NCBI GenBank assembly: GCA_963556145.1
Contig: OY744468.1
Location: forward strand, 5,208,001-5,272,000
Reading direction: 5' to 3'
Source of the DNA: Hygrocybe punicea
Taxonomy: Eukaryota; Basidiomycota; Agaricomycetes; Agaricales; Hygrophoraceae
Length of the DNA stretch: 64,000 bases
The translations under genes were made by a program, and so were the position numbers. Under the pieces are notes generated by a model. The model saw only the letters and a program-made list of their open reading frames with translations. It was not told where the DNA came from and searched no databases. Of the stretch, positions 7,639 through 18,549 are shown piece by piece. Position 1 is the first letter of the stretch; each line of letters starts with the position of its first letter.

Positions 7639-10600
7639 TTATTGAGGAGGCCTTTGACGGGGTCTGCTGAAATCTGGTATGTCAAAGTATCCTTCATCGA
7701 AGAGAGCATTGATTGTATCAGAGCGACGAAAGCGCATGTCCAGGACAGCGTTAATTGCATCTGCAAGTAGAAATCTGCGATTGGAGCGAAATACCATGGA
7801 AGCATTTCGAAGAAATTCAATTTCTTCATGAGTGAGAAGGGGGTTGGATTCCAGAAAACGAATAGGCTTGTTGTGAGAAGTAGGATTGGATGGAGGAGGT
7901 AGTTTGTTTTCTCTGTCCAGAAAACGAAACAGATAGCATTGACGATAGAAGTAGAGATGAACTGGATCATTGACAGGTCTCTGGTCAATGCGAAACTTCC
8001 AAGCTTGAGTAGCAAGTCTTGCTCCAATGCGACGAATTCCTTCTACAATGGCACCACGAATTGCACTAAGAATTCCCAAATGAACATCCTGAGTAGTATG
8101 AAAGTCTGGCTCAGCTGCAAGGATCTGTGCTGCAGCTAAGTCACGAGGTTGTGGATGATCATGAGGTTGTGAGTGGCCTTGATCTGAAGTGGTAATAGCG
8201 AATACTTGAATAGGGGTGGATGAAGATTGAAGGGGTACTTCAGCTTCCAATTGACAGAGAAGATTGGTCTCTGGGAAAGTAGACCTAAGAGCAGGGGTGG
8301 TTTCCAGAGAAATAGGGGATAACAATCTAGAATTATTCTCTTGAGGAATATTGGTCTCCAAGGCATGTAAAGACTTTGCCTTGTCAAAAGGAATCTGTGT
8401 ATCTTCATCAGACAATGAGGTGATCTCTGCTCCTTCTGGAGGGGGCCAGGGATCATCTGATTTGTGAATGGATGTTGATGGAATGAATGGCTTGGCCATT
8501 GGATTTAATGAACTAGCTTTGAGAATGTCCACATCAGTTGTAGATACAACTGGGGGAGGTGGGTCACAATGAGAACTTGATCCTGGATTAGGGCTGATTG
8601 TTGGATGGTCCTTCACTTCATCCTCCCATCTAAACATATCCAATTCATCTTCTGAGTCTGTCTCCAGGTCCATTGAACAATCTGAAGAGTCTGAAGAATC
8701 CGAATATTCTTCATCTGAAGATCCAAAAATAGATTCAGGACTGATCCAGGTCCTGCTGGGTGGGTGTCCTTGAATTCTATTGTCACTGTCTCCAGTCTCC
8801 TCCAAATTTGGACAAGGTATGGGTGGCCTAAGAGTTTGAATTTTGGGAATGAGGGGTGTGTCTGAGGAGACACTGTCTTCTTCAGCTGAGTCTTCCTGAT
8901 TCATGTACAAGGAAGAGCTGTCATCATTGGTAGAGGAAGATGGGTGTACAAGGTATTCCAGATAATTTACATTGGCTGGATCACTAGGATCAGCATTGGG
9001 GTGGACTTCATAAACAGTAGAAGGGGATTCTTCAAAGGGGTCACAATCTGGACTAATAGGATTTAATACTGGAGAATACATGGGTGACACTATGGGTGAA
9101 GGAGTGGCATAGGGATTTCGATAGAAAGATGGGGAAGGAGAAGGAGGGAGTGATTGAAATGAGGAGTGGAGGTCTTGAGGGAACCAAGGTCCATTGAGGA
9201 GGGGTTTCGGGGGTGGTTCCTGTTCAGGATAGATAAGGCTAGGCAGCGTGGAGGGATTATCGCGTACTGCGGGAATGGGGTGACGTGTGATACGGATATT
9301 CGATGTCGCGAGGAAGCGCGAGGGGGCGGGTAGCTCCTGTGCCTCCATATCATTATTAACGAGAGCTGTAGATGGGTCACGATCCATACGTACCGATATC
9401 GCATGTGATCGCGATTCGGCCGTGGTGTAATCGTGTAAGTCATTGTCGAAGTCGGGGAGGTCCATGTTGATGGACGGCACTATTTGTGCGATGAGGTTAT
9501 GCACGAGGGCAGCTTCAGGGGGTTGCTCAAGGTGGGTACCGGCATACGATGTCGATCGTTCGCGACTGGGGGGACGATTCGAGGGGGGGCTTAAAAAGGG
9601 TCCAGTAGCTGATTGAATAGTGAATAATGCGGCCAATGGGGCCTCAGCGATGGCAACGTTCGCCGCCGGGGCGAATCGTTCGTCATCTGAGTCGGATTCG
9701 TGCATCTTACGAGGGGGTAATGAACATTTTTTGAGGGCGTGATTATAACGACTCACGGCATCATCCCACTCCCATCCTTCAATGGAGTTGTCGCAATTCC
9801 ATTCATCGTCCGCGTACTCGCTCTGGTCGTCGCCATCGATACGGCTGTTGATGGCCGGGGTTGATGCGGGAGATGATAAGGTACGAGACGAGGGACAAGA
9901 GGGTGGTGACGGTGGTGACGTGGCAGACGTAGAGACGGGGAAGAGCGGTGGAAGCAGTGGACGTGGGTCGAACATAGAAGAAAGTGGTGATAAATGTAGC
10001 GTAGATTCTGAAGTAGAGTCGTCCGAAGTCGAATACGAAGGGGGTGGTGATACAGGATAAAATTGAAAAACGAGGTGCCCCATCCTTAACGAAGGAGGGG
10101 CACCGGACGAATCCATGGCGGCCAGCGTCGTATTTAAGAGGACCCCATGTTCGAATGGAGTCCCGAAGCGATCCCGCTTGGGGGGGAGTCGATATCCGAG
10201 AGGAGATGCAAAAAGGAAACGGGCTGATTGGGGTCGGTCTTCAACTTGATCGCCGAGCGCCGCGATGATTGTCTGAGCTGCATTTGGGTTCCACTCAGTG
10301 TGGATCCAATCTACAGCACGAGGAAGTGGGATTTCATTGATTAAAAATTGGGGGGGGTTCCTCTGCATGCCAGAGGGTTCTGTGGTAGTCTCCTCTGGAC
10401 CTGCACTTTTATCTGCTTGTTGTCCATTGTTCTCCAAAACTAATTCCACTATATCCTTATAAGAATAATTTACCTTGGAATTTGATTCTGGTTCTGAGGA
10501 CAATGGAGCTTCTTCATGAGCCTGTCCATCAGATATCCTAGGGGGTTTATCAATTTCTGGATCACTTCTGCAGGGTGTGTCCAAATCTATGATATCTCCA

Positions 10601-13227
10601 TAAGAGTTGATTAAATCTGGAATATCTTCCAGGGACATATCAAATTCCAGGTTATCCTCTTCTAGGTTTTGAGAATTTATTTCTTCACTGGAAAATAATT
10701 CTTCTGAATCCTGGGGTTCAGAAATGGGGAACCTCCTAAATCTGGGTGGTATGCAATCTGAACTGGTGCTAGGAGTAGCACTATTGCAGGAAGAATTATT
10801 TTCCAATGCAGTAATTGTGAAAATCTGGTCATGTCTCTGAGGTGGAGGATAATGGTCTGCTGTAACCATTATTTCAAACTTGGCTCCAGAGTCTGAGGCA
10901 TCTTTAAAAACTAGATATGTTCCTTCAATTCTTTCATCAATAGTGACAAAATTTCCCCTTTGCCAGGGTCTTCCAAGAAGTAAATCGAATGGTACAGACT
11001 CACCAATGAATAGATCTGCATAAGTAAGAACACCTCCACATGTCAATGGGACATTTGGTACCAGACCTTTGAGGGTTCCTACTCCTCCATTAGCATCATT
11101 CATGGTAAGACTTTTTCCTAAATCAACTGGTCTGCGTATTCTTGCTTTCCAAATTTCTTTGTTAACAACATTGAGCTGGGATCCTGTGTCAATAATGGCA
11201 GTGATAGGATAATTATCACATTCCATTCTGAGCTTGATTAATATTCCATGTTGTCTTGGGGCATATGTGCTTGCAACTACAGAGACCTTGGGATTCTTTC
11301 TCTTCAGCATCTCTGTAAGCTGATCTGATAAATCTCTGGATGAAGCTAGAACTTCCCTAACTTGAAGAGTAACTGGGGTATCAAGGATTTGGTTGATAAC
11401 CTGAGTATCTCCCATGTTAGATGATAGTTCTGACTGCCTGAGTGGTAACTTGGGACGTGGAATTGACTTGTCAGGAGTTGCTTTAGAAGTGTGAGACTTG
11501 TTTGTAGTGTCCTGCATTTCAATGTCTCCATTGGCAACTGGGGGTTGTACAGTCCTAGGTACTCTGATATCAAATGGAATGGGTTGCATTTGGCGAATTT
11601 CTTCAATACGAGTAGGTGGATTTCCTTTAGGAATGTTTGCTGGTGCAGGAACATTTTCCTGATTGAGATTCTGCTTTGAAGCAGGTTTGGCAGTAGTGCC
11701 TGTAGATCTTGGTTTAAGGTTTTCTTTGTCCTTGTTCCTCTGTCTAGCAGGTGGGTAAACTCCATCAAATGCTTCTTTTCTGACAGAGGTAATCTTGTGC
11801 TGGCCTCTGTCAGCAGCCATAATCTGAACATCTTCTATACCATTGTGTCCAACATAAGTGGCAGGTGTATAGAATGCATCCATATCTTCTTCAGCATCTG
11901 ACTGATAGTAGTCAGAGAATGGGTCTTGAAGAGCATAGAAGTTGGTCTGTAATGCTTCTGAAGCGTTCCGTTCTAGAGCATGAATTATTGTTTCACCCAT
12001 GCGGCGGCGTATGTTGGATCCATCACTCTTGACTAGTTTCCCAAGGGGATCTCTAATGAGAGTTCCTGACTGAATAAGTTCATTTATCTTGGGGCATATC
12101 TGGAGTCCATGTCCTTTTATACCACAACCGAAACAGGTGATGGGTTCACGAGCTCCAATGTCTGCAGTGAATGGTGCTTTGCTAGGTATTTGATTCTGAA
12201 GAATTCCAGGAGGCTTTGGAAGGGTTCTTGGTTGGTGTAGGAGGGGTGCTTTGACACAATGGGCAACATCTGGGTCTAGCTTAATTGCCTTATAATAAGC
12301 TAGTCCATAACGCTGATCATCCAGTGATAGGTTTCCCATTTGTTTGATTAGGGCTTCAACCTCATCTTGTACAGATTTGGTCTTCTTCTCTGCCCCTTTC
12401 TTGAAGGTATCCTTCCTATCAACATCCTTTTTGGTAGCTTTCTTGGGGGTTTCATCTTCAGAATCCACTTTATACCTGTGACTCTTCTTCTTCTTTTCCA
12501 ACTTCTTCTTCTTGTATCTTTCATTATAATCAGAATCACTTTCATCATCTGATGATTCATCACTGGAAGAATTTGAATCATCATCCCTGTCTCTATCAGG
12601 AATTTCATCATCAGAATCTGCCAGATTAATGTCAAATCGATTGCGTTCAAATAGGATCTCTGCAACCTTGATGACTTTGTCCATTGGGAATAGCTTGGTT
12701 ACATCTAGGGGAGTTGAGCCAGAGCTAAGTCTGAGCTCAATGCGATGACGTAAATGCTTGTTGATTCCAGACCAAAAGTATGCAGCTTTTTCATCTGTGG
12801 AAATCTTCTTCTTGGCTTCAAGCCATCCTGCGATGGTAACAAATTTACGTTCATAGCGTTTCCATCTGGTAAGTGTCTTGATCTCTTTTTGTTTCCAAAG
12901 GCGTGTCAGAGTTGAGAGATCTCTGAGGATGTAACGTGTTTCTTTATAAGCAGCATCATAGTACTTCAAGAAGTCTGCTTCTAATTTGGTCCAGTCAGAT
13001 CTCATGAAGCTATCCAGAGCTTCAATCAATTTGACTACCTTGCGAGAGCAATAGTCCACAATGCGATCACATTTGTCAGCATCTGTGAGACCATATGCTT
13101 TGCTAACTTGGTTGTAGTGCCTGAGGAAGCGTTTGATATCCTCATGGCTGCCTGTGAACTTTGATGGTGCTCCCTTCTAGCCTAGAAGGGGCATCATATC
13201 TGGGGTAAGAGTGGATGTAATAGTCAT
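7639..13227 (-). pseudogene. gag: Gag-protease polyprotein with very long C-terminal spacer; stop at codon 17
   Basis: The ATG at 13227 opens a frame (MTITSTLTPDMMPLL) that meets TAG at 13177-13179 (codon 17) and then stays open from there to 7639. The N-terminal third is a helical capsid-like region, then an acidic/basic low-complexity stretch, a CCHC knuckle (CFGCGIKGHGLQIC, about 12093-12137) and an aspartic protease with IIDTGS (near 11180-11200) and LLLGRPW downstream. About 1000 residues of Pro/Ser/Asp/Glu-rich spacer follow, far longer than in known fungal Gag proteins. The part encoded at about 9240-10266 has many CpG dinucleotides, unlike its flanks. The nonsense codon makes full-length Gag from this copy unlikely unless initiation occurs downstream (first later ATG at 13059). 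Confidence 0.85.
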
Positions 13228-13305
13228 TGGGAAGGACTATTAAATGTAGAGTTGATAATGGATATGAGTAGGAATATGAAAGAGTTGTTGATGAACCTTG
13301 TTCCT

Positions 13306-13319
13306 CGCGGTGGGCTCCA
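13306..13319 (-). other. Primer-binding site candidate
   Basis: In element sense TGGAGCCCACCGCG begins 5 nt after the end of the 5' LTR. The TGG start is complementary to a tRNA CCA end, as expected for a gypsy primer-binding site. The priming tRNA is not identified here. Confidence 0.6.
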
Positions 13320-13324
13320 ATTTA

Positions 13325-15207
13325 TGTTTTGCGTGGGAAGTGTTTGAACAAATCCACACCAAGGGTTTCCGGAGTGCGTCGTTGATCGGGAAATTACCTT
13401 GTTGTCCTTTAGGAACAAGGATTTAGCTCTTTAATAACTCTGGGGTATTCCTGTTGGGTGGTTGGGTTGTGGTGTGAATCCTTTCAAAGGTTAGCTTTGA
13501 GGGATACAACAAATACTTAACAATAATATAAGTCAGATGTATGACTTATAGAGGATGAGTGAACAATGAGGTCTTCCCTACTAAAGGTAAAGACTTTGAG
13601 TGACAAGAGGTATGCAAGAGTATAAGCGGATAATAACTCAAGCAAGTATGAACAGTGTAAGATGAACAAGTGTACAACAGTCAAGTATACAAGTAGCAAG
13701 TATACAATGAGCAGAGGTACAATAGAGATGAGCGATAGATTATGGACGATGGGTGATAGACAATGGGCGATGGGCGATGTAACAGTAGATGTCAAACAAA
13801 AGGGAGGTGTGACAAAATACTATGTACAGAATGAATGAACTGAACAATAGGCAAGTAGAATTGATAATCAAGATATCGGACTTTATTCCGAAGCTTCAAA
13901 CGCACATTGGCTACTAGTGCAGAATAAAGTACTGGGATATCTTTGGTGATGATCAATAGAACTTGAAAGAAAATGAATGTGACTGTACTACGTGACAGAA
14001 CACAAAGAATATATATCAAACAAGTAATAAGGGAGTATCAATATAACTGCAATTGATATCCTTAAACAAATGAATGATGACTTGAACTGCAATTGGTATT
14101 TGAAGTACTACTACACAAGTAATACAAACAAACACAGAGGGGTGAATCAGAATCTGGGAGAGGGACTGTCCTGTGACTGGGCCTGTCAGATTAGGTGACT
14201 GAGCCATCTCCAGCAGAAACTGGGCTCTATATATACCTATTCTACAGCAGGAGTCATACTGAGTCATAGAATGGCATATGAAATGGAGAGCATAGGATAT
14301 GACTCATAGGGAGTCATATAGAGGAGAGGCATAGGTTTATGACTCATAAGGAGTCATAATGATGAAAGGCATGGGGGGTTATGACTCATAAGGAGTCATA
14401 AGAAAGGAAGGCATGGGTTTGTGACTCATACAGAGTCAATTAATGAGTCACATAGGTATTATAATCAAAGGAGGGGGCATAATGAGTCAGAAATAGTCAT
14501 AATTAGTCATGGGTGGTCATAATGAGTCATGGGGGGTCATGAGTATGTCATAAGGGTCATAATTTGTCATGGATAGACCAATGAGTCACATTTGATGGGA
14601 GTGAGTCATGTTGCTGGTCCAATCTTGGGTGTGTGAATCAAAGGCAAGGGCTGTGCCAGGCTATGCTTCTAGAATCATCTTCCTGAGGCTGTGCTTCTTG
14701 ATCAATTGATGCCATGCCATGTGTGTATCCTTATCAGTTAAGAAAAAGATAAGATCTGGGCTGGGCTGTATTTGATCAATTGATATGAAATGTGATGTGC
14801 TTCTTGATCAGGGAATGATGGGTGGCATGTGTTATCTCTATGATTGGAGATAAGGATGTGGCTGTGCTTCTTGTGCTTCTTTGGCCTCTGATAAGATGTT
14901 TTGGGGGCCTTATCAGTTAAGATAAGGGTATTCCTTCATTTCTTCTGCGTTTTCTTGCATGTCCCTTCTGTAGATAAGGGTTTCCTTGCATGTCCCTTGT
15001 ATAGATAAGGGTTTCATGTATGTCCTATGTGCAGATAAGGATTTCCTGTGTGTCCTATATGCAGATAAGGGTATTCCTTTCTACTCCATATGCAGATGGG
15101 GGCATTCCAGTATGAATGGTCCTTGTAATGTGATGTGTGCTGTAGGGATGGTGACTAGTGACAGCATATTACTATGTTTTGATCCGAATCCTGTTTGGAT
15201 CATGACA
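13325..15207 (-). repeat. 5' LTR of the giant gypsy element
   Basis: Same length and ends as the left LTR at a constant offset of 13215 bp. It carries the same TATA box (14228-14235), TGASTCA array (14260-14608) and GATAAG array (14730-15069). Visible differences from the left copy are a few substitutions at 13409-13470 and one near 13565. This copy would drive transcription of the element. Confidence 0.95.
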
Positions 15208-15211
15208 ACGC
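15208..15211. repeat. Right target-site duplication (ACGC)
   Basis: Matches 106-109 and directly follows the CA end of the right LTR. Confidence 0.8.
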
Positions 15212-15977
15212 CCGCAAGCGAGGTTGTTGATGGATGGAGAACAATTTCCGGCAAATATTGTGTTGAAAAGAACGCATAGCAACACTGGCCACCATGTTTT
15301 ATTCCTGGGTGATCCAAGACGTAATTGGGATTATATGCATCAGAATAGTGAGGTGCCCGGTTCACGTTGGTTCGGTCAAACCTACATTGAGCCGCTAGCC
15401 AAAATTAAAGAATGGCAGGTGTTTTTGGTGGGTGGAAGGGTCATCTATATGGTCCACACACATTGCAACAAGGAAACGAAATCATGGAAGTGGGACATTG
15501 TGACAACATTTTATACGTTGGAGGAATTGAGGTAAGTACAAACGCCCTCACACCATAAACCTTAATCCCTCATCTCGTTTAAGATCATTCCAATCACAAG
15601 GGATTTTGTTGAAAACAGATGTCTGCAATCTGGACCAAGGCTCCATTGCAATTCGAGACCAAGGCAAACAACAATTCTTCGACTTCGTTCGAAGCACATA
15701 CGAGGGCCTATATGCTATTGAGTCAAGCATGATTGGTGGAAAGCCTTCAATGAGTGTATTTTGTTGGATAGACATCTCACTCATTGTTGATTCACAAACC
15801 AACCATGTTTGCTATTTTGTGAACGAGGTTGAAAGGTATCATACCACAAGCTTGTGGTCCAACATGAAGCAAGGTGCGAAGTCTGTTCGTGCTCCACTCG
15901 GATCTTTTGCGGACACGTTTTCGAGTGTATTCTACAAGTACCTTGTAGACATTACAAATCCATATCTGTATCTTTAA
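15208..15977 (+). pseudogene. ATP-grasp-like protein, C-terminal part with one intron (split by retrotransposon)
   Basis: Exon 15208-15531, intron 15532-15583 (52 bp, GTAAGT...TTTAAG), exon 15584-15977 ending in TAA; the frame is continuous across the junction and with 1-109. The product has VLKRTHSNTGHHVL (a nucleotide-binding lysine context), WFGQTYIEPL, EWQVFLVGGRVIYMVHT, then FCWIDISLIVD and CYFVNEVER. The order K-containing strand, E-W-R/Q-x-F-I/L-V-G-G, and the terminal N-E-V-E metal/ATP segment match the ATP-grasp fold; substrate is unknown. Homology is judged from motifs only. Its 5' portion is separated by 15 kb of retrotransposon, so it is called a pseudogene although its own frame is intact. 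Confidence 0.65.
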
Positions 15978-16076
15978 ATATGTCACTAACCACGATTTAA
16001 TCAAACATTATTGCATTGGTTGTATTTATTGTCTTGTCCACTGGCCGTAAGGAAATTCCGCAACCATATTTGATGC
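15978..16076. other. Intergenic, with a copy of a 38-bp motif
   Basis: The segment near 16011-16048 (GCATTGGTTGTATTTATTG...) recurs, slightly changed, at 16087-16124 inside the foldback, suggesting the foldback arose partly from local duplications. Confidence 0.4.
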
Positions 16077-16698
16077 ATGGGCCTGACATTGGTTGTATTG
16101 ATTCTCTTGCACACTGGCCATAACTCAATTATACAATTATCTACAGCGTATTCGACAGATGTCGACGACGTTTCTTGTATTTATTTAAATTTTGTGACTG
16201 AGAAACCTCTGCTGAACGGTTGACGAACAGATCGAACGCCGTTCGTCAGGGGTCTGGGAGCTGTGACACATTTTGTTTTCCTACCAACTACCGTACAACA
16301 GTTGTATGACCCACTACAGCATATTTGACACATGACCATGACATTGGTTAGATTAAAATTCCACAGCCATCTACACTATGGCTGTGGAATTCTTTTATGG
16401 GCAGTGGGTAAAGAGAATCAACACAACCAACATCAAGCCCATGTGTCAAATATGCTGTAAACGATCGTACAACTGTTTTATGGTAGTTTGTAGGAAAATA
16501 AAATGTGTCACAGCTCCCAGACCTCTGACAGACGGCGTTCGATCAGTTCATCAGCCATTCGGCAGAGGTTTCCCAGTCACAAAAAATGAAATAAATACAA
16601 GAAATATCTTCAACATCTGTCAAAAACGCTGTAGATAATTGTATAATTGAGTTATGGCCAGTGCGCAAGAGAATCAATACAACCAATGTCAGGCCCAT
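16077..16698. mobile_element. Foldback element, 622 bp, nested palindromes
   Basis: The ends ATGGGCCTGACATTGG and its complement (to 16698) begin an imperfect inverted repeat running to a centre near 16370 (CCACAGCCAT / ATGGCTGTGG). Two inner landmarks are themselves paired: TACAGCGTATTCGAC (about 16142) with its complement near 16634, and TACAGCATATTTGAC (about 16314) with its complement near 16457. No protein is encoded. It lies exactly at the left edge of the ATP-grasp relic, so it may have inserted there. Confidence 0.75.
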
Positions 16699-17013
16699 AG
16701 TCTGGTTTGGTCAGACTGACATTGAGTCACTCGTCTTTTTTGCTGAGTGGAAAAGACATGTCCACACATATTGCCACCAGGACACAACTCATGGATGTTG
16801 TACATTGTCAGAACAATTTTGGATGACTTGAGGTAAGTGCACATGCCCTCATACCATGAATCTTAATAATACCTCATGCTATCCAAGATGATTCAAAACA
16901 CAGGGGATTCTGTTGAAGACAGATGTTTCCAAGCTGGACGAAGCTTGATTGCAATTCAAGATCATAACAAACAAAAATTCTTCAACTTCATTCAGGGCAC
17001 ATATGCATCATGT
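16699..17013 (+). pseudogene. Decayed partial copy of the ATP-grasp-like gene
   Basis: The DNA aligns with 15366-15711: TGGTTTGGTCAGACTGACATT parallels the first copy's WFGQTYI codons, then the exon end with GAGGTAAGT, an intron-like stretch and an exon start containing GAAGACAGATGTT and CAAGATCATAAC. Segments such as the EWQVFLVGG codons are missing and the frame is broken. It is a tandem relic lacking both ends. Confidence 0.7.
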
Positions 17014-17084
17014 GAGTGTCAGACTTTGTTACTATTTTATATTTCTGAATACACTTCTTTACCAAACAACTTGTGAGAGTGGAG

Positions 17085-17395
17085 CTCATTCACAATTCCA
17101 AGATCGGCAGCTCTGATCAGACATTCTCACCATTACAAATTTGGCTCCGACCTTATTGTTCACACTGATTAGGACAATAAGTTCTCACAGTTACAAGAGG
17201 AAGAAGGTCACACGGTTTCATAATTATTCCCAGGGATTCGAATTTGTTCCCACAGTTAGTTAAATTTATTCCCACGGTAAGGCGAATTGGCGTTTGTGGT
17301 GTTTTCGACCCTGAACTGAAAACTGACCATATACAAAACGATTCCCTTATAGGGACTCGTAATACATGGTATCACATAGGAAAATTGCAAGGAAG
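17085..17395 (-). repeat. Dispersed repeat, copy 1
   Basis: Its reverse complement matches 49215-49440 over landmarks GAGTCCCTATAAG, GGGAATAATTATGA and GTGAGAAYTTRTTGTCC. It has no coding content. It is probably an old MITE or LTR fragment. Confidence 0.6.
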
Positions 17396-17689
17396 ATGAA
17401 GTCTGTGATGACTGGGGGTGCAAGAAAGCTTCCTTGTTTATACAAGCAAGGTCATGGTAATTCAGAAATGTCCTGCAGCATTCAACCACCCCTTGTTGTA
17501 CTACTCTGACCTTGTTCCTGTTCCCATCCAGCATCAGATGTTCTGTGTTCATTTCAATAATATGGATGTTATTGCTAGCCTGGTGCAACCCATACATACA
17601 TGCTTTATGCTAATATTGATTTTTAGCTGGTTCATTCTTGTGGCAGTTAAACTTCCATGTAATCTACACACTCCTTCCACAGCTATGAC

Positions 17690-17985
17690 TGATGTTTTTC
17701 AAAAAATGGATACATCATCCCTAATAAAATAGTCAATATTATGAGGATATTTGAGTATGTGGATGACATGAAAGCCAAGGGGTCTTCTGACAACAGTAGT
17801 TAATCAGATTGGTCTCTGCTCACTTATTTTACCAGCTTTCAATCAGCTACAATTCAAAGCTGAGTCAAATGATCAACTAATGTTGGCAGAAGACCCCTCA
17901 GCTTTCCATGTCATCTACATACTCAAATATCTGCATAATAATTAGGTATGATATAGCCATTTTCCAAAAAACATATGGAAACACT
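17690..17985. mobile_element. Foldback/MITE-like inverted repeat
   Basis: The left arm near 17740-17793 (GATATTTGAGTATGTGGATG...GGGGTCTTCTG) pairs with the complement at 17883-17937, and pairing continues outward to the CAAAAAATGG segment and its partner near 17960-17975. The loop is about 90 bp. Exact ends are uncertain. Confidence 0.65.
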
Positions 17986-18136
17986 AACAGGAAGGACTAT
18001 CCAGGATTTTAACAGCCCATATTTCACAAGCTTTTAGGGAAAGTCCACACTTTTTGGTTGTTTTCTCTACTCTCATACTGACAACTCCAAATACAAGAAT
18101 TCTGAATATTCCACAAATTAACTAAACAATACTAAA

Positions 18137-18330
18137 ATGAGGGGAAGAGGAGATAGGGGGGAAGGGGAAGGGAGGAAGTGGGAGGGGGAAGAGGAGGGAG
18201 AAAGTTGGAGGGGAAGGAGGGGGAAAGTCAGAGAGGGAGTGGGAAAGGAGAGGGGGAAGAGGTTAGTAAGAGGGAGAGGAGAGAGAGGGTCAAGAGAAAG
18301 GGAGAGGGTAAAGGGAGAGGGAGGTTCCTA
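18137..18330. repeat. Purine-rich (GA) low-complexity tract
   Basis: Almost entirely G and A on the plus strand. The open frames across it are compositional artefacts. Confidence 0.9.
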
Positions 18331-18549
18331 CCTTGTTCGCAGTCCGGTCATCCTCATCCACGGTCTTCGTTTGCTGGCGTTGCTGCTGCTGGCATTGTTG
18401 CTGCTGCTGCTGTTGCTGCTGCCATCATTTTCCTTTGTGACTCTCGCGGCCGCTGTCATCCCATTGTTGTTGTCCTTCGTTGTCCCCATCTCTGTTGTGC
18501 CCATTGTGTCCTGTCGCCTTTGTCGCCCTTGGGCCTATTCCCGTTCTCG
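18331..18549. other. Low-complexity flank with CTG repeats
   Basis: Contains GCTGCTGCTG runs and no supported gene. Its right end, CGTTCTCG (18542-18549), is the left target duplication of the hAT-like element that follows. Confidence 0.5.

Larger units (their letters stand above)
110..15207 (-). mobile_element. Giant Ty3/gypsy LTR retrotransposon, 15.1 kb
   Basis: Two 1883-bp direct LTRs (110-1992 and 13325-15207), each TG...CA, flank a minus-strand Gag-protease ORF and an RT-RNase H-integrase ORF, with a 4-bp target duplication outside. Domain order protease, RT, RNase H, integrase is that of Ty3/gypsy (Metaviridae). At 15.1 kb it is two to three times the usual 5-7 kb of fungal gypsy elements; the excess lies in the long LTRs, a roughly 1000-codon spacer after the protease, and 1.8 kb between pol and the 3' LTR. 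The LTRs differ at about seven visible positions, most of them within the first 250 bp, so the insertion is recent. Gag carries an early stop, so this copy is probably not autonomous. Confidence 0.95.

Noticed and set aside
7422..8027. N-terminal extension of the Pol frame (about 200 codons, hydrophobic)
   Set aside because: It overlaps the Gag frame in another register, reads as hydrophobic nonsense from an AT-rich stretch, and ends at a splice-acceptor-like signal exactly where recognisable Pol-type sequence begins.
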